From: Edaphochlamys debaryana
Lineage: Eukaryota; Chlorophyta; Chlorophyceae; Chlamydomonadales
DNA: 64,000 nucleotides
Direction: 5' to 3'
Assembly: GCA_016858145.1 (NCBI GenBank)
Contig: JAEHOE010000156.1
Span: forward strand, 186,001-250,000
Of this stretch, positions 63,159-64,000 are shown piece after piece (position 1 is the stretch's first letter; every line of letters starts with the position of its first letter). The notes under the pieces were generated by a model. It had not been told where the DNA came from. It saw only the letters and a program-made list of their open reading frames with translations, and did not search any database. The translations under genes and the position numbers were made by a program.

Positions 63159-64000
63159 AGGCCCCTCGGCACCCATCGCGACTTGGGCTCCCAAGCCGCC
63201 CGGGGGGCACCGCGGTGAGGGACTGGGCTGGACGAGGCCCCTCGGCACCCATCGCGACTTGGGCTCCCAAGCCGCCCGGGGGCCACCGCGGTGAGGGACT
63301 GGGCTGGACAAGGCCCCTCGGCACCCATCGCGACTTGGGCTCCCAAGCCGCCCGGGGGCCACCGCGGTGAGGGACTGGGCTGGACGAGGCCCCTCGGCAC
63401 CCATCGCGACTTGGGCTCCCAAGCCGCCCGGGGGCCACCGCGGTGAGGGACTGGGCTGGACGAGGCCCCTCGGCACCCATCGCGACTTGGGCTCCCAAGC
63501 CGCCGGGGGGCACGGCGGTGAGGGACTGGGCTGGACGAGGCCCCTCGGCACCCCATCGCGACTCGGGCTCCCAAGCCGCCCGGGGGCACGGCGGTGAGGG
63601 ACTGGGCTGGACGAGGCCCCTCGGCACCCATCGCGACTTGGGCTCCCAAGCCGCCGGGGGGCACGGCGGTGAGGGACTGGGCTGGACGAGGCCCCTCGGC
63701 ACCCATCGCGACTTGGGCTCCCAAGCCGCCCGGGGGGCACGGCGGTGAGGGACTGGGCTGGACGAAGGCCCCTCGGCACCCATCGCGACTTGGGCTCCCA
63801 AGCCGCCCGGGGGGCACGGCGGTGAGGGACTGGGCTGGACGAGGCCCCTCGGCCCCCATCGCGACTTGGGCTCCCAAGCCGCCCGGGGGCACGGCGGTGA
63901 GGGACTGGGCTGGACGAGGCCCCTCGGCCCCCATCGCGACTTGGGCTCCCAAGCCGCCGGGGGCACGGCGGTGAGGGACTGGGCTGGACGAGGCCCCTCG
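63159..64000. repeat. 75-bp satellite array, right block
   Basis: At least eleven units continuing to the window edge, with the same consensus as the left block but more indels (75-77 bp, e.g. CGGGGGGC against CGGGGGC), so frames drift. Begins mid-unit at AGGCCCCTCGG, complementing the broken unit at 50550. Confidence 0.92.

Noticed and set aside
63061..63974. Open frames over the right satellite block
   Set aside because: Same satellite shadow; frames shift from unit to unit because of indels, which would not be tolerated in a gene.

Overview
The window is nuclear DNA of a chlamydomonadalean (Volvox/Chlamydomonas-type) green alga. This is inferred from the GC-rich sequence, many small GT-AG introns, GC-ending codons, Pro-rich linkers like those of algal extracellular-matrix proteins, and chromovirus-type and other Ty3/gypsy LTR retrotransposons. 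I saw no bacterial operons, tRNAs, rRNAs or CRISPR arrays. All exon models were built by eye from splice sites and reading phase, and no database search was run.

Layout. (1) 1-9691 (minus) is the 5' part of a large multidomain extracellular/membrane gene, here called A; it runs off the left edge. (2) 9692-13348 is intergenic and holds a G-tract minisatellite and a ~750-bp fold-back element. (3) 13354-20955 is a chromodomain-type Ty3/gypsy retrotransposon on the minus strand, with TG...CA LTRs and a perfect 5-bp target duplication (GAAAG); its gag and pol are frameshifted. (4) 22282-40223 (minus) is a complete tandem paralogue of A, here called B, with 32 exons and 4,007 predicted residues. 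(5) 41136-41692 (minus) holds two exons of a probable cyclic-nucleotide-binding-domain gene. (6) 43014-47113 (plus) is a six-exon F-box gene of the FBXO31 type. (7) 49673-64000 is a 75-bp satellite array interrupted by a ~12.6-kb LTR retrotransposon (50551-63147). Its 2,350-residue Gag-Pol carries a PHD-finger-like insert, and two further ORFs lie downstream of pol.

Genes A and B are the most interesting pair. Both encode a signal peptide, P/Homo-B-type domains, ShK domains, two copies of an unassigned lectin-like module, an F-type (fucolectin) domain and a very long Pmp-like beta-helix. B continues into Cys-rich CxxC motifs, about seven or eight membrane spans and a cytosolic tail. The N-termini differ by whole exons: B has a SUEL/galactose-binding lectin domain, an extra P domain, a W-rich repeat pair and three ShK domains, whereas A has one ShK and a cyanovirin-N-like (CVNH) domain. 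The beta-helix half is nearly identical between A and B, including one intron, while the N-terminal half is strongly diverged. This looks like a family of surface receptors or adhesins that keeps a common stalk and membrane module and swaps lectin heads through symmetric exons.

The two retrotransposons are unrelated in coding sequence but share the primer-binding motif TGGTAGCGGG. The second one (PHD insert, third ORF, insertion into satellite) is the other strong candidate for something undescribed.
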